Of a stretch of DNA of 6,651 bases, positions 1-5,569 are shown in pieces. Where the stretch lies: NCBI GenBank assembly GCA_014730055.1, contig WJIV01000307.1, forward strand, positions 1 to 6,651, in the 5' to 3' direction. The DNA comes from Candidatus Bathyarchaeota archaeon. GTDB taxonomy: Archaea; Thermoproteota; Bathyarchaeia; TCS64. Made by a program: the position numbers and the translations under genes. How positions within the stretch are numbered: position 1 is the first letter of the stretch; each line of letters starts with the position of its first letter. The notes beneath the pieces were generated by a model, which searched no databases, had not been told where the DNA came from, and saw nothing but the letters and a program-made list of their open reading frames with translations.

Positions 1-399
1 GAGAAAAGCGCAGAATACGCACAGAAAACCCTTTCTGAAATCGGTCTCCCATGGGAACGCTTGAGAAGGGTCAGTGAAATGATTAAGGCAACAAATCATA
101 GGCATGACGTTGAGCACAAAGATACTGAGCTGCTGCTCGATATAGATCTATCCATACTCAGTAAACCCGAAAAGAATTACACGGACTACACCGAGAAGAT
201 AAGGAGAGAATACTCCCACCTTCCCATGAAGAAATACGCCAGCAATAGGATAAATTTCTTAGAACAAATGTTAGATCTCAAAAGCATCTACCACACCAGC
301 TATTTCAGGAAGAAATACGAGCAGGCAGCCAGAAGAAACCTAAGACAGGAGATAGAAACACTAAAACGAAGCCTAGACCTCTACTCCGAACCAGCGTAA
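1..399 (+). CDS. C-terminal part of a predicted metal-dependent HD-superfamily phosphohydrolase (COG4339-like), 5' end outside window
   Basis: The reading frame is open from base 1, so the gene begins before the window and 132 C-terminal residues are visible. An internal TTG at 61 is not the start, because the residues before it (EKSAEYAQKTLSEIGLPWER) already match the family. The visible part resembles the C-terminal half of COG4339 proteins: a helix ending in I-K-A-T-N-H, then LLLDIDLSILS, then YTEKIRREYSHLP, then FLEQML and IYHTSYFR, ending in an Arg/Glu-rich helix. Family members are about 200 residues, so roughly a third is missing, including the N-terminal His and His-Asp metal ligands. 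The fold suggests a soluble cytoplasmic hydrolase acting on a phosphorylated small molecule; the substrate is unknown for the family. The 3' end overlaps the convergent zinc-ribbon gene by 19 bases. The family call is from memory of its motifs, not from a search. Confidence 0.8.
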   Translation, partial: EKSAEYAQKTLSEIGLPWERLRRVSEMIKATNHRHDVEHKDTELLLDIDLSILSKPEKNYTDYTEKIRREYSHLPMKKYASNRINFLEQMLDLKSIYHTSYFRKKYEQAARRNLRQEIETLKRSLDLYSEPA

Positions 400-677
400 A
401 ACTCCAGGAAACCACAGGAGGGGCAGCGGTGGCCCCGGACTATCATGGTTTCCTCCTCATCGCTCTTGAAGAGCCACCCACTTTTCCGCCCGGTCCTCTC
501 CCGCCACATGAGCCTCGAGGCCTTAGAGTTCCCGTCATCCGTGGGGATATTGATACCCGTGAATGGGTTCATCCCGTAGAGGTGATTCCTGGAGAAGACA
601 TCCATCTCGATGAAAGCTTGACCGCCCCTCATCACCTCACCGCACTTTGGACATATACCGTTATCATTAGAGGACAT
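381..677 (-). CDS. Small zinc-ribbon protein (DUF6487/PF20097-like), 98 aa
   Basis: With the start at the ATG ending at 677, the product has 98 residues and two Cys-x2-Cys knuckles: CPKC at about residues 9-12 and CPSC at about 85-88. The 70-odd residues between them hold a mostly beta, partly basic stretch with LMWRERTGRKSGWLF. An N-terminal CPxCG, an internal tryptophan segment and a C-terminal CxxC recall the DUF6487 zinc-ribbon family; function is unknown. A longer frame opens at a GTG ending at 731 and would overlap the DUF362 gene by 14 bases. I prefer the ATG at 677 because a TTTTTTATAT box lies 24-33 bases upstream and because related proteins begin just before the first CPxCG. An ATG at 695 is a further alternative. 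No signal peptide or membrane segment is seen, so it is probably cytoplasmic. Its 3' end overlaps the HD gene on the opposite strand. Confidence 0.7.
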   Translation of the reverse strand: MSSNDNGICPKCGEVMRGGQAFIEMDVFSRNHLYGMNPFTGINIPTDDGNSKASRLMWRERTGRKSGWLFKSDEEETMIVRGHRCPSCGFLEFYAGSE

Positions 678-700
678 CTCAGTACACACATGCATCCTAG

Positions 701-710
701 ATATAAAAAA
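701..710 (-). promoter_or_regulatory. Box A (TATA) candidate for the zinc-ribbon gene; its T-run may also end the DUF362 transcript
   Basis: Minus-strand TTTTTTATAT lies 24-33 bases before the ATG at 677, the spacing expected for leaderless archaeal transcription. The six-T run at 705-710 also sits just past the DUF362 stop at 718, so it could serve as an oligo-T terminator. Both roles are inferred. Confidence 0.4.
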
Positions 711-717
711 CTGAGAC

Positions 718-1581
718 TCAGAGGACCGCACTCTTCTTGAGACCCGAGGGCTCCCGGAACCTTACAGTGAGGGGCTCAACCTCGTCTCCAAGAACCTCGG
801 GATCCATACTCCCCAGCCCATGCTTGGATGCCTCAACAATGTGACGGATCCTCTTCGGCTCGAAACCCATAACCCTGGCCATCGTAGAGTCAACAGAGAC
901 CGGGTTAGTACCCAGTATAAGACACCCAACCTCCTTGGGAGTGCCACTTATCACTCCCTCCAGTCCCATCCGGGCGTCAATGAGGCAGAGGCTGCTCCTG
1001 AACATCCTGTTCAAGTCAAGGATCACCTCATGAATACTAGGGTGATAAAAGGCCTGGTCCTTACGGGGCAGAAGCCCGAACATATTCTTCAAGGCCCCGG
1101 TTACCATAGTCAAGCTATGAGTCTTCGCTAGGGCTATGGAGGCAATATCCCTCGTACTGGAAAGTACTTCCGGTAGCTCAGGGTGCTTGAAGTAGTCCCC
1201 GTTGAAGTTGAACCTCGTTAGGGGTGATTTACTCAGGTTAATCAGCTCGACGCTTGCTCCCTCATCTGCCAGCCTCTCAGCGTAAGCCCTGTAGCCATAC
1301 CTCTCAAAGGCCTTATCTGCGTACTTGGACATGCTGTCGGATTCCATTATCCTGATGTCAGCTCTGGGGTCCTGTTCCAGGACATAGCTGACGAGAGACT
1401 CCACCACCTCCAGTTTAACGTTCGCGCAACCTGTATGATCATCACCAGTACAGAGGTTCGGCTTTACGACAAAGGGGGACCTCGGCTCATAACCCCCGAG
1501 GAGATCAATGCCAGCCCTGAAGGTCTCATTGAAATCTCCCCTACACCTGAGCAAGACAACCTTATCCAAATAATACACCAC
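718..1581 (-). CDS. DUF362 domain protein, 287 aa, without a ferredoxin domain
   Basis: The product matches the DUF362 (PF04015) pattern along its whole length. VVKPNLC is at residues 38-44, followed by a helix. AKTHSLTMVTGALKNMFGLLP spans about 152-172 and carries the family's K-T-H and K-N-x-F-G elements. LIDARMGLEGVISGTP (about 201-215) and LGTNPVSVDSTMARVMG (about 223-239) follow. Some relatives carry a 4Fe-4S ferredoxin module with clustered cysteines. Here the five cysteines are scattered, so this is a stand-alone DUF362 protein. It has no signal peptide or membrane segment. The reaction is not established for the family. The start is the first of two consecutive GTG codons; no Shine-Dalgarno sequence precedes it, but an A/T box lies about 27 bases upstream, suggesting a leaderless transcript. 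It is separated from the TIGR04076 gene by 49 bases containing an oligo-T tract, so the two are probably not one operon. Confidence 0.85.
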   Translation of the reverse strand: MVYYLDKVVLLRCRGDFNETFRAGIDLLGGYEPRSPFVVKPNLCTGDDHTGCANVKLEVVESLVSYVLEQDPRADIRIMESDSMSKYADKAFERYGYRAYAERLADEGASVELINLSKSPLTRFNFNGDYFKHPELPEVLSSTRDIASIALAKTHSLTMVTGALKNMFGLLPRKDQAFYHPSIHEVILDLNRMFRSSLCLIDARMGLEGVISGTPKEVGCLILGTNPVSVDSTMARVMGFEPKRIRHIVEASKHGLGSMDPEVLGDEVEPLTVRFREPSGLKKSAVL

Positions 1582-1602
1582 AAATGACAGAGGAACTGAC
1601 TC

Positions 1603-1614
1603 TAATATTAATTA
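1603..1614 (-). promoter_or_regulatory. Box A (TATA) candidate for the DUF362 gene
   Basis: The minus strand reads TAATTAATATTA, centred about 27 bases before the GTG start that ends at 1581. No ribosome binding site lies between, so the mRNA is probably leaderless or nearly so. Confidence 0.5.
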
Positions 1615-1616
1615 CG

Positions 1617-1623
1617 AAAAAAA
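1617..1623 (-). terminator. Oligo-T terminator after the TIGR04076 gene
   Basis: The minus strand has seven consecutive T residues starting eight bases after the TAG stop at 1631-1633. There is no hairpin. A bare T tract is the usual archaeal intrinsic termination signal. Confidence 0.5.
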
Positions 1624-1630
1624 TAGGGGG

Positions 1631-1936
1631 CTACTCAACCCTCTCGAGCTTGAAGATAACAGGCCGCATACCATCCGCACAGCAGGTAACCGACGTCCCC
1701 TTCTCATCGAAGAAAGGCAAGTCGCCACCATAGATCAAGGTACGTGCATTAGGATAGATCGTCTGCCAAGCGGAACCACAGAAGCCTTCAGGCATGGACA
1801 AACTATCCAGGAGGAACTCCTGCCCATCCTCATATATCTCACAGGGCACCATCCAGTCCCTGCGCTCCACCGGTAATTCATCGAAAATCTCATCCGGGCT
1901 CTGCCTCTTCAAGACAGTGATCTTCAACTTCGCCAT
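1631..1936 (-). CDS. TIGR04076 family protein, 101 aa
   Basis: This is a full-length member of TIGR04076, a family of about 100-residue proteins in archaea and anaerobic bacteria with no known function. Visible signatures are the opening KLKITVLKR, the P-C pair at 31-32, YEDGQEF at about 35-41, MPEGFC at 48-53, a tryptophan at 57, YGGDLPFF at about 69-76, and the closing CCADGMRPVIFKLERVE at 85-101. The cysteines at 32, 53 and 85-86 sit in these conserved positions, which suggests a metal, redox or thiol role, but this is inference. No signal peptide or membrane helix is present. The ATG at 1936 has no Shine-Dalgarno sequence. A clear TATA element about 27 bases upstream supports a leaderless transcript from its own promoter, and an oligo-T tract follows the stop. 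Confidence 0.88.
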   Translation of the reverse strand: MAKLKITVLKRQSPDEIFDELPVERRDWMVPCEIYEDGQEFLLDSLSMPEGFCGSAWQTIYPNARTLIYGGDLPFFDEKGTSVTCCADGMRPVIFKLERVE

Positions 1937-1957
1937 ACAACGAGATAGACTTTGAAA

Positions 1958-1967
1958 TGTATAAAAT
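1958..1967 (-). promoter_or_regulatory. Box A (TATA) of the TIGR04076 gene
   Basis: The minus strand reads AATTTTATACATTT across this stretch, centred about 26 bases before the ATG ending at 1936. The spacing puts transcription start at or within a few bases of the ATG, so translation is probably leaderless. Confidence 0.6.
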
Positions 1968-1980
1968 TACTGATGATCTT

Positions 1981-1992
1981 CTGCTTAAGCAG
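1981..1992. repeat. Perfect 12-bp palindrome CTGCTTAAGCAG
   Basis: The sequence equals its own reverse complement. It lies in the 69-base gap between the end of the small membrane protein gene (stop at 2006) and the TIGR04076 promoter, 13 bases upstream of that Box A. It could be a dimeric regulator site for the TIGR04076 promoter or a hairpin at the 3' end of the upstream transcript. Chance is also possible. Confidence 0.45.
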
Positions 1993-2005
1993 CCTCAGCT
2001 TTGAA

Positions 2006-2248
2006 TTAGCGTCCATTTAACTGCTGCCAGCTGAACACCGACACTACAATCGATAATACGGTCAGTATAACTATGGGCACCGCTTTCTCCCAGTTGTACT
2101 CGATGGGAGGACCATGCTGAGGCCGGTTCGGGATACTATCCCCGCTAATATTCTCCCTTAGACCCGTCAAAGAGAATAAGCCAAGGAACGTGAAACAGAT
2201 GCTGGCTAATAATAGTACCTTCCAGAACCGCCCGTCAATAGGTCTCAT
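2006..2248 (-). CDS. Small two-helix membrane protein, 80 aa, unrecognised
   Basis: I do not recognise this family. Two hydrophobic segments are clear: one at about residues 9-29 (WKVLLLASICFTFLGLFSLT) and one at about 55-74 (AVPIVILTVLSIVVSVFSW). Between them lies a polar loop of about 25 residues with several prolines and glycines and one N-glycosylation sequon (N-I-S at 33-35). A basic start (R2, R7, K10) and basic end suggest both termini are inside and the loop outside. The start ATG ends at 2248. It has no Shine-Dalgarno sequence and only a weak A/T element (TTTAAC at about 2275-2280) upstream. The 46-aa zinc-ribbon gene lies 50 bases upstream on the same strand, so the two could share a transcript. 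The gene is short, and the coding call rests on its clean hydrophobic pattern and codon usage like its neighbours. Confidence 0.65.
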   Translation of the reverse strand: MRPIDGRFWKVLLLASICFTFLGLFSLTGLRENISGDSIPNRPQHGPPIEYNWEKAVPIVILTVLSIVVSVFSWQQLNGR

Positions 2249-2298
2249 GATTACATACAGAATCTGCTCTTACGGTTAAAGAATATTATTGAAATAAG

Positions 2299-2439
2299 CT
2301 ATTCTTGTTCATCCAGGTCGAGAATAGCATAACAATAGGGACAGAGAGGAGTGAGCTGTGAATCAGGTGAACTTGTTATCTCGGTTATCGCGTGAAGCGA
2401 GGGGGTCTCGAATTCTTTGCCGCACCTACTGCATCGCAT
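2299..2439 (-). CDS. Zinc-ribbon microprotein, 46 aa
   Basis: This short frame starts with ATG at 2437-2439 and ends with TAG at 2299-2301. The product opens with MRCSRCGKEFETPSLHA and later has LCPYCYAIL, giving two Cys-x2-Cys knuckles (residues 3-6 and 33-36) 26 residues apart. That is a complete treble-clef or zinc-ribbon pair in a very small protein, followed by an acidic tail (DLDEQE). Such proteins bind one zinc ion and often contact nucleic acids or proteins; the target here is unknown. Two well-spaced CxxC motifs make a chance frame unlikely. An A/T-rich element (TAATTAAACTAATATT, about 2461-2476) lies at promoter distance and there is no Shine-Dalgarno sequence, matching the leaderless pattern of neighbouring genes. 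The nearest minus-strand gene downstream is the two-helix membrane protein, 50 bases away. Confidence 0.75.
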   Translation of the reverse strand: MRCSRCGKEFETPSLHAITEITSSPDSQLTPLCPYCYAILDLDEQE

Positions 2440-2460
2440 AACCCAAGATCCTTAACTGTC

Positions 2461-2476
2461 AATATTAGTTTAATTA
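2461..2476 (-). promoter_or_regulatory. Box A candidate for the 46-aa zinc-ribbon gene
   Basis: Minus-strand TAATTAAACTAATATT spans about 22-37 bases before the ATG ending at 2439. It is A/T-rich and correctly spaced, but not a strict consensus. Confidence 0.4.
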
Positions 2477-2494
2477 CCAAAAGTTCTTACTTAA

Positions 2495-2800
2495 CTAGCC
2501 AAATAGCTCCCGTTTCAGCCTTGTCTTCTCGTGCTCAAGCTCCCTGAGCTTGTCGATATAGGCCTTACGCATATCCTGGTAGCTCCGCGTTATCTCCTTG
2601 GCCTCATCAGTATTCCTTCTTAACATAATCTTCTCATCGCTTCCAGGAGACTCTACCCTGATACTCCTGCTACCACTATTAGACTCCAAGATCTGAATGT
2701 TCTCATTAATCTTCTTGAAATCCTGGGACTTTTTTATCTCCTGGATCTCCCTCTCAATCTCCATAATCCTGCTCAAACTAGACCTGCGAGAAGACACCAT
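2495..2800 (-). CDS. Small charged coiled-coil protein, 101 aa, unrecognised
   Basis: I do not recognise a family. The product is very rich in Glu, Lys, Arg and Ile/Leu and reads as two helical coiled-coil stretches. The first is at about residues 8-40 (RIMEIEREIQEIKKS and on), the second at about 63-100, ending KLRELEHEKTRLKRELFG. A polar linker with SNSGSRS lies between them, so a helical hairpin or dimer is likely. There is no cysteine, signal peptide or membrane segment, so it is probably cytoplasmic. The frame can be extended 20 codons to a TTG at 2860, but that stretch is A/T-rich and not coiled-coil. The ATG at 2800 has a GATATATTA box 25-33 bases upstream, which decides the start. The membrane-anchored FxLYD-like gene ends 81 bases upstream on the same strand. 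Any functional link between them is speculative. Confidence 0.65.
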   Translation of the reverse strand: MVSSRRSSLSRIMEIEREIQEIKKSQDFKKINENIQILESNSGSRSIRVESPGSDEKIMLRRNTDEAKEITRSYQDMRKAYIDKLRELEHEKTRLKRELFG

Positions 2801-2824
2801 AACATATATAATATCGTTACTTCC

Positions 2825-2833
2825 TAATATATC
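2825..2833 (-). promoter_or_regulatory. Box A (TATA) of the coiled-coil gene
   Basis: Minus-strand GATATATTA is centred 29 bases before the ATG ending at 2800. It supports that ATG over the upstream TTG and predicts a leaderless mRNA. Confidence 0.5.
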
Positions 2834-2848
2834 CTCTATATTTAATTT

Positions 2849-2868
2849 AAACAAAATCAAAATAAAGG
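2849..2868 (-). terminator. T-rich tract after the FxLYD-like gene
   Basis: The minus strand downstream of the stop at 2882 reads TTTATTTTGATTTTGTTTAA, with three T runs of three to four. It would fit archaeal oligo-T termination and would separate this gene from the coiled-coil gene, but the runs are short. Confidence 0.35.
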
Positions 2869-2881
2869 TCGAAAGCTATTA

Positions 2882-3265
2882 CTAGTTTCCCTTCCGGTAA
2901 GTCGCCCACTTCTTGACTATCTCAAAATCATTGGTGTACCTCTCAAGGTCGATAAGATATGTCTTCACCTCACCTGGGCCAAGTACACCGACATCAGTGG
3001 AGTATATCTCCGACTCCCCCTTGCTGTCGGACTCTATGTGAACAGAGAGGTCGTATAGGGTATAGTTGCTGAAGTTTTTCACATATCCACTTATGTATTT
3101 TATACTACTATTGCTGTGGATATCGTTCTCAGTCTTGACGCTACACGAGATAGTTACATCGTCCTTTATGGGAACATTGGGAGAGTAGATGAAAAGTATA
3201 TAGAAAAAGATCAACACATTTACAGATAAGAGTAAAGGTATCTTTGACCTCATCCCGAATTTCAT
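2882..3265 (-). CDS. Membrane-anchored exported protein with an FxLYD-like domain, 127 aa
   Basis: Residues about 8-27 form a hydrophobic segment (IPLLLSVNVLIFFYILFIYS) after a basic start, acting as a signal anchor or uncleaved signal peptide. The rest is a small beta domain. The run ISGYVKNFSNYTLYDLSVHI at about 58-77, then GVLGPGEVKTYLIDL at about 93-107, follows the layout of FxLYD-type domains: a 'G-x-V-x-N' strand, a 'Y-D-L/V' strand and a late 'L-x-P-G-E' turn. Three N-glycosylation sequons (NSS, NFS, NYT at about 52-69) fit an outward-facing, glycosylated domain. Function is unknown; such domains are common in small cell-envelope proteins. The ATG at 3265 has an A/T box 24-33 bases upstream; a second ATG four codons later is possible. 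The gene is divergent from the large secreted multi-Ig gene, which suggests but does not prove joint control of two envelope proteins. Confidence 0.65.
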   Translation of the reverse strand: MKFGMRSKIPLLLSVNVLIFFYILFIYSPNVPIKDDVTISCSVKTENDIHSNSSIKYISGYVKNFSNYTLYDLSVHIESDSKGESEIYSTDVGVLGPGEVKTYLIDLERYTNDFEIVKKWATYRKGN

Positions 3266-3288
3266 TATAAACCAACACGACGAAATTG

Positions 3289-3298
3289 TAAATTAAAC
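3289..3298 (-). promoter_or_regulatory. Box A candidate for the FxLYD-like gene
   Basis: Minus-strand GTTTAATTTA is centred about 28 bases before the ATG ending at 3265. It lies in the divergent A/T-rich region (3266-3516), which otherwise shows only further A/T boxes (for example near 3325-3340 and TTTTTATAA near 3425-3433) and no convincing extra gene. Confidence 0.45.
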
Positions 3299-3482
3299 AA
3301 TATGGAAGATACTTCTCTTTAATTACTATATATTTAAAACAAAATACCCAGTCAACTAAAAGCAATCAAGACTATAAAGTATGATAGTACAAAACAATTA
3401 GCTTGGACGCAATAATAATATCTACTTTTTATAACTGATATTTGAAAAAGACATCAATTTTTATAGTAACAATAATCCATAA

Positions 3483-3494
3483 TTATTTAATATT
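3483..3494 (+). promoter_or_regulatory. Box A (TATA) deciding the GTG start of the multi-Ig protein
   Basis: TTATTTAATATT is centred about 28 bases before the GTG at 3517, with no ribosome binding site between. This predicts transcription start at or next to the GTG and argues against the upstream TTG at 3442, which would lie outside the transcript. Confidence 0.5.
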
Positions 3495-3516
3495 CTACAA
3501 ATCTGTTTCTCACAAA

Positions 3517-5400
3517 GTGAAAAACCGCCCCGAGAAAGTAACGCTTAGGACCAGATCTAATCTAAGGAAGGTCGTACTGACTGTCACATTAGTCATCATT
3601 ATACTTGTTTTCCTCCAGCAGAGTCACGTCAATGCTTATAGGTACATCGACTCCAGCAGAATAATCGATGTTGAAAACCCCATAGGTTCAACAGTGATAA
3701 ACGAGGGGGAGATACCGCCAGGGGAATACATGACATATAAATACAAACTAGCGAAGGACCACAAGTACCACATATACCTTAACGGCGAGTGGACCGAGGA
3801 CAAGGAGTACAAGACAGATTATGATGTTTACCTATACCGATACCAGGCTGGCAGGGGATACGTGACATTATCTAGCCACACCGAGTCAGCCGGCTTCATC
3901 GAGCAGATAGGAAACGATGATGAAAACCAATACTTCGTACCTGATCTCACTAGTGACTACTACATCAGTATCTACAACGATGAGAAGGAGAGCAATTCCT
4001 CCAAAGAGGCGATACTAACAGTCATCGAACACATCAACACCGACGAATGGATTGACCTCAAGATGGAAGCCTGGCACACAACAAGATCAAACGATCGTTG
4101 TAACTGGGCCTATGAGTTCAACACCTCAACCCCCGAGTTCAAAGTGTTAATCGAAGTACCCGAATTACTGGATATGTACGAGGCTAGAATTTACCTGATG
4201 GGTGAGCCCAGAGCAGGATCAAGGAACAGCCTTGGTGAGTACGTAAATGGCATCCCTGTCTCGTGGAGCGGTGGGCTAAAGGGAGAGGTAAAATCAGGTA
4301 TAGGCGGATTTAACTTTGATCCTCAAGGATACAGGCAATATGAATGCGTTGACAGCGCACAGCACTACGGGGAAGACATGGAGATAACCATTAGCGAAGG
4401 TTCCGGAAATAAGCTCTATCACCTCGTACTAATGGCTGAAGATGGAAAAGGATACGTGAACTTCATAATTCAGACAGATTTCAGCCCACCCCAAATAGAG
4501 CTATTAAACACATCAAAAAACGTGAATGTTAAAGAAGATTACTTCATTGACGTAAAGGCAACCACTCGATATGGCTTAGAGAAACTATCAATAAACTACA
4601 CGATAGATAACTCAAGCTACATATCGGACACGAATTTTGAGAACCGAACCAACAACATTTACCGATATCATCTACTTGGTTTGGTCACAGGTGATACACT
4701 ATACTACCAGGTGGATGCTTGGGATATACTTGGATCAAAATCAAGTATCTCAAACTTATTCAAAGTAATGACCAACACAACTATAGAACTCAAGGTCCTA
4801 AAAAACAGAATTACAGCCGGAGAAGAGATAATCACATATGGAAATATTAAAAATGGGGGAAATGAATTCACGATTAATTACCAGAGAGACGGTGAAAAGT
4901 CGACTCACACAATTAAACCAAAAAGTGACGGTAGCTATACACACCGGTTCAGGCCAAACCTAGCAGGAGAATATACCATCAGTGCAGACTTCGAAGGCAG
5001 TAACGGCTATCATCCGTCAACCTCTGATATTAAAATATGTAATGTACAGAGCCTGGACGCATCTGTTACATGTTATACAAGAAAACAAAAATATGCGCTA
5101 GGAGATGAAGTAGAAATCTCTGGTTATTATAGCTTTAAAACAATCGCTAAAGAGGTAATAATAGAAATCTATCGAGATGGAGAAGTAGAGTACCTACTGG
5201 CCTTAACCGACAAGGATGGGTTTTACTCTACTACTTTCCAAACACAGGAACTAGGGGAATACACCATCATAACAAGAGTAAAAGGAGACGGGTATTTATT
5301 TAAAGAAGCATCAAGCGAAGCAGTACCATTTAAGGTTGTAAAGCCCTTACTACCAGCATTCGTAAGAAAATTTACAAATAGAATATCACAAATATTTTGA
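3517..5400 (+). CDS. Large secreted multi-domain beta-sandwich/Ig-like protein, 627 aa, unrecognised
   Basis: The start is taken as GTG at 3517; the frame is open to a TTG at 3442. From the GTG the product has a basic N-terminus and a hydrophobic core at about residues 19-36 with a likely cleavage after H-V-N-A at about 40. Domain A (about 41-173) is a beta domain with DYDVYLYRYQ and YYISIYN strands, resembling PPC-type domains. Domain B (about 174-322) is a beta region with two cysteines. Domain C (about 323-418) begins SPPQIELLN and ends YYQVDAWD, Ig/fibronectin-like. Domains D (about 419-510) and E (about 511-610) are tandem Ig-like repeats, both showing YxRDGE, a K-x-DG-x-Y turn and GEYTI. 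The tail is basic and amphipathic, without a transmembrane helix or sorting motif. About seven N-glycosylation sequons and four cysteines fit a surface protein. There is no catalytic motif; adhesion or a structural role is inferred. Base composition drops midway. Confidence 0.75.
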   Translation: MKNRPEKVTLRTRSNLRKVVLTVTLVIIILVFLQQSHVNAYRYIDSSRIIDVENPIGSTVINEGEIPPGEYMTYKYKLAKDHKYHIYLNGEWTEDKEYKTDYDVYLYRYQAGRGYVTLSSHTESAGFIEQIGNDDENQYFVPDLTSDYYISIYNDEKESNSSKEAILTVIEHINTDEWIDLKMEAWHTTRSNDRCNWAYEFNTSTPEFKVLIEVPELLDMYEARIYLMGEPRAGSRNSLGEYVNGIPVSWSGGLKGEVKSGIGGFNFDPQGYRQYECVDSAQHYGEDMEITISEGSGNKLYHLVLMAEDGKGYVNFIIQTDFSPPQIELLNTSKNVNVKEDYFIDVKATTRYGLEKLSINYTIDNSSYISDTNFENRTNNIYRYHLLGLVTGDTLYYQVDAWDILGSKSSISNLFKVMTNTTIELKVLKNRITAGEEIITYGNIKNGGNEFTINYQRDGEKSTHTIKPKSDGSYTHRFRPNLAGEYTISADFEGSNGYHPSTSDIKICNVQSLDASVTCYTRKQKYALGDEVEISGYYSFKTIAKEVIIEIYRDGEVEYLLALTDKDGFYSTTFQTQELGEYTIITRVKGDGYLFKEASSEAVPFKVVKPLLPAFVRKFTNRISQIF

Positions 5401-5446
5401 TAAAGTAAAAAATATTTTATTAACATAATTAACATTCACTTTATCA
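5398..5446. repeat. 9-bp inverted repeat spanning the stop codon of the multi-Ig gene
   Basis: TGATAAAGT at 5398-5406, which includes the TGA stop, pairs perfectly with ACTTTATCA at 5438-5446. The 31-base A/T-rich loop holds two copies of ATTAACAT (5419-5426 and 5428-5435) one base apart. It could form a weak 3' hairpin that protects or ends the transcript. It is A/T-rich, so stability would be low. Confidence 0.4.
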
Positions 5447-5569
5447 ACTACCTGAAAATAGACAGGAAGAAAGACTATGATTTATTCCAAAATGAAAAGA
5501 TGGTAAAAAGATTTACATAGAAAGCCATAATAAAAAACTATAGAAAATAGATCATAAAAACACATCTTG

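Noticed and set aside
429..740. Plus-strand frame of 103 codons opposite the zinc-ribbon gene
   Set aside because: Its product is proline/histidine-rich with no fold-like pattern, and the opposite strand encodes conserved CxxC motifs.
820..1131. Plus-strand frame inside the DUF362 gene
   Set aside because: It is antisense to well-conserved DUF362 motifs and its product looks like a shadow translation.
2697..2885. Plus-strand frame rich in Ile, Leu and Ser
   Set aside because: It is the antisense of the coiled-coil gene; hydrophobic antisense frames are expected opposite Glu/Lys-rich helices.
3141..3365. Minus-strand frame of 74 codons overlapping the FxLYD-like gene start
   Set aside because: It is a Cys/Phe/Tyr-rich translation of A/T-rich DNA in another frame; the overlapping frame has a coherent signal anchor and domain.
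3442..3516. TTG start giving 25 extra residues to the multi-Ig protein
   Set aside because: The extension is A/T-rich, would put a second hydrophobic stretch before the signal peptide, and overlaps the Box A that serves the GTG at 3517.
3266..3516. Possible small RNA or hidden gene in the divergent A/T-rich region
   Set aside because: I saw only A/T boxes and no tRNA-like or stable hairpin structure.
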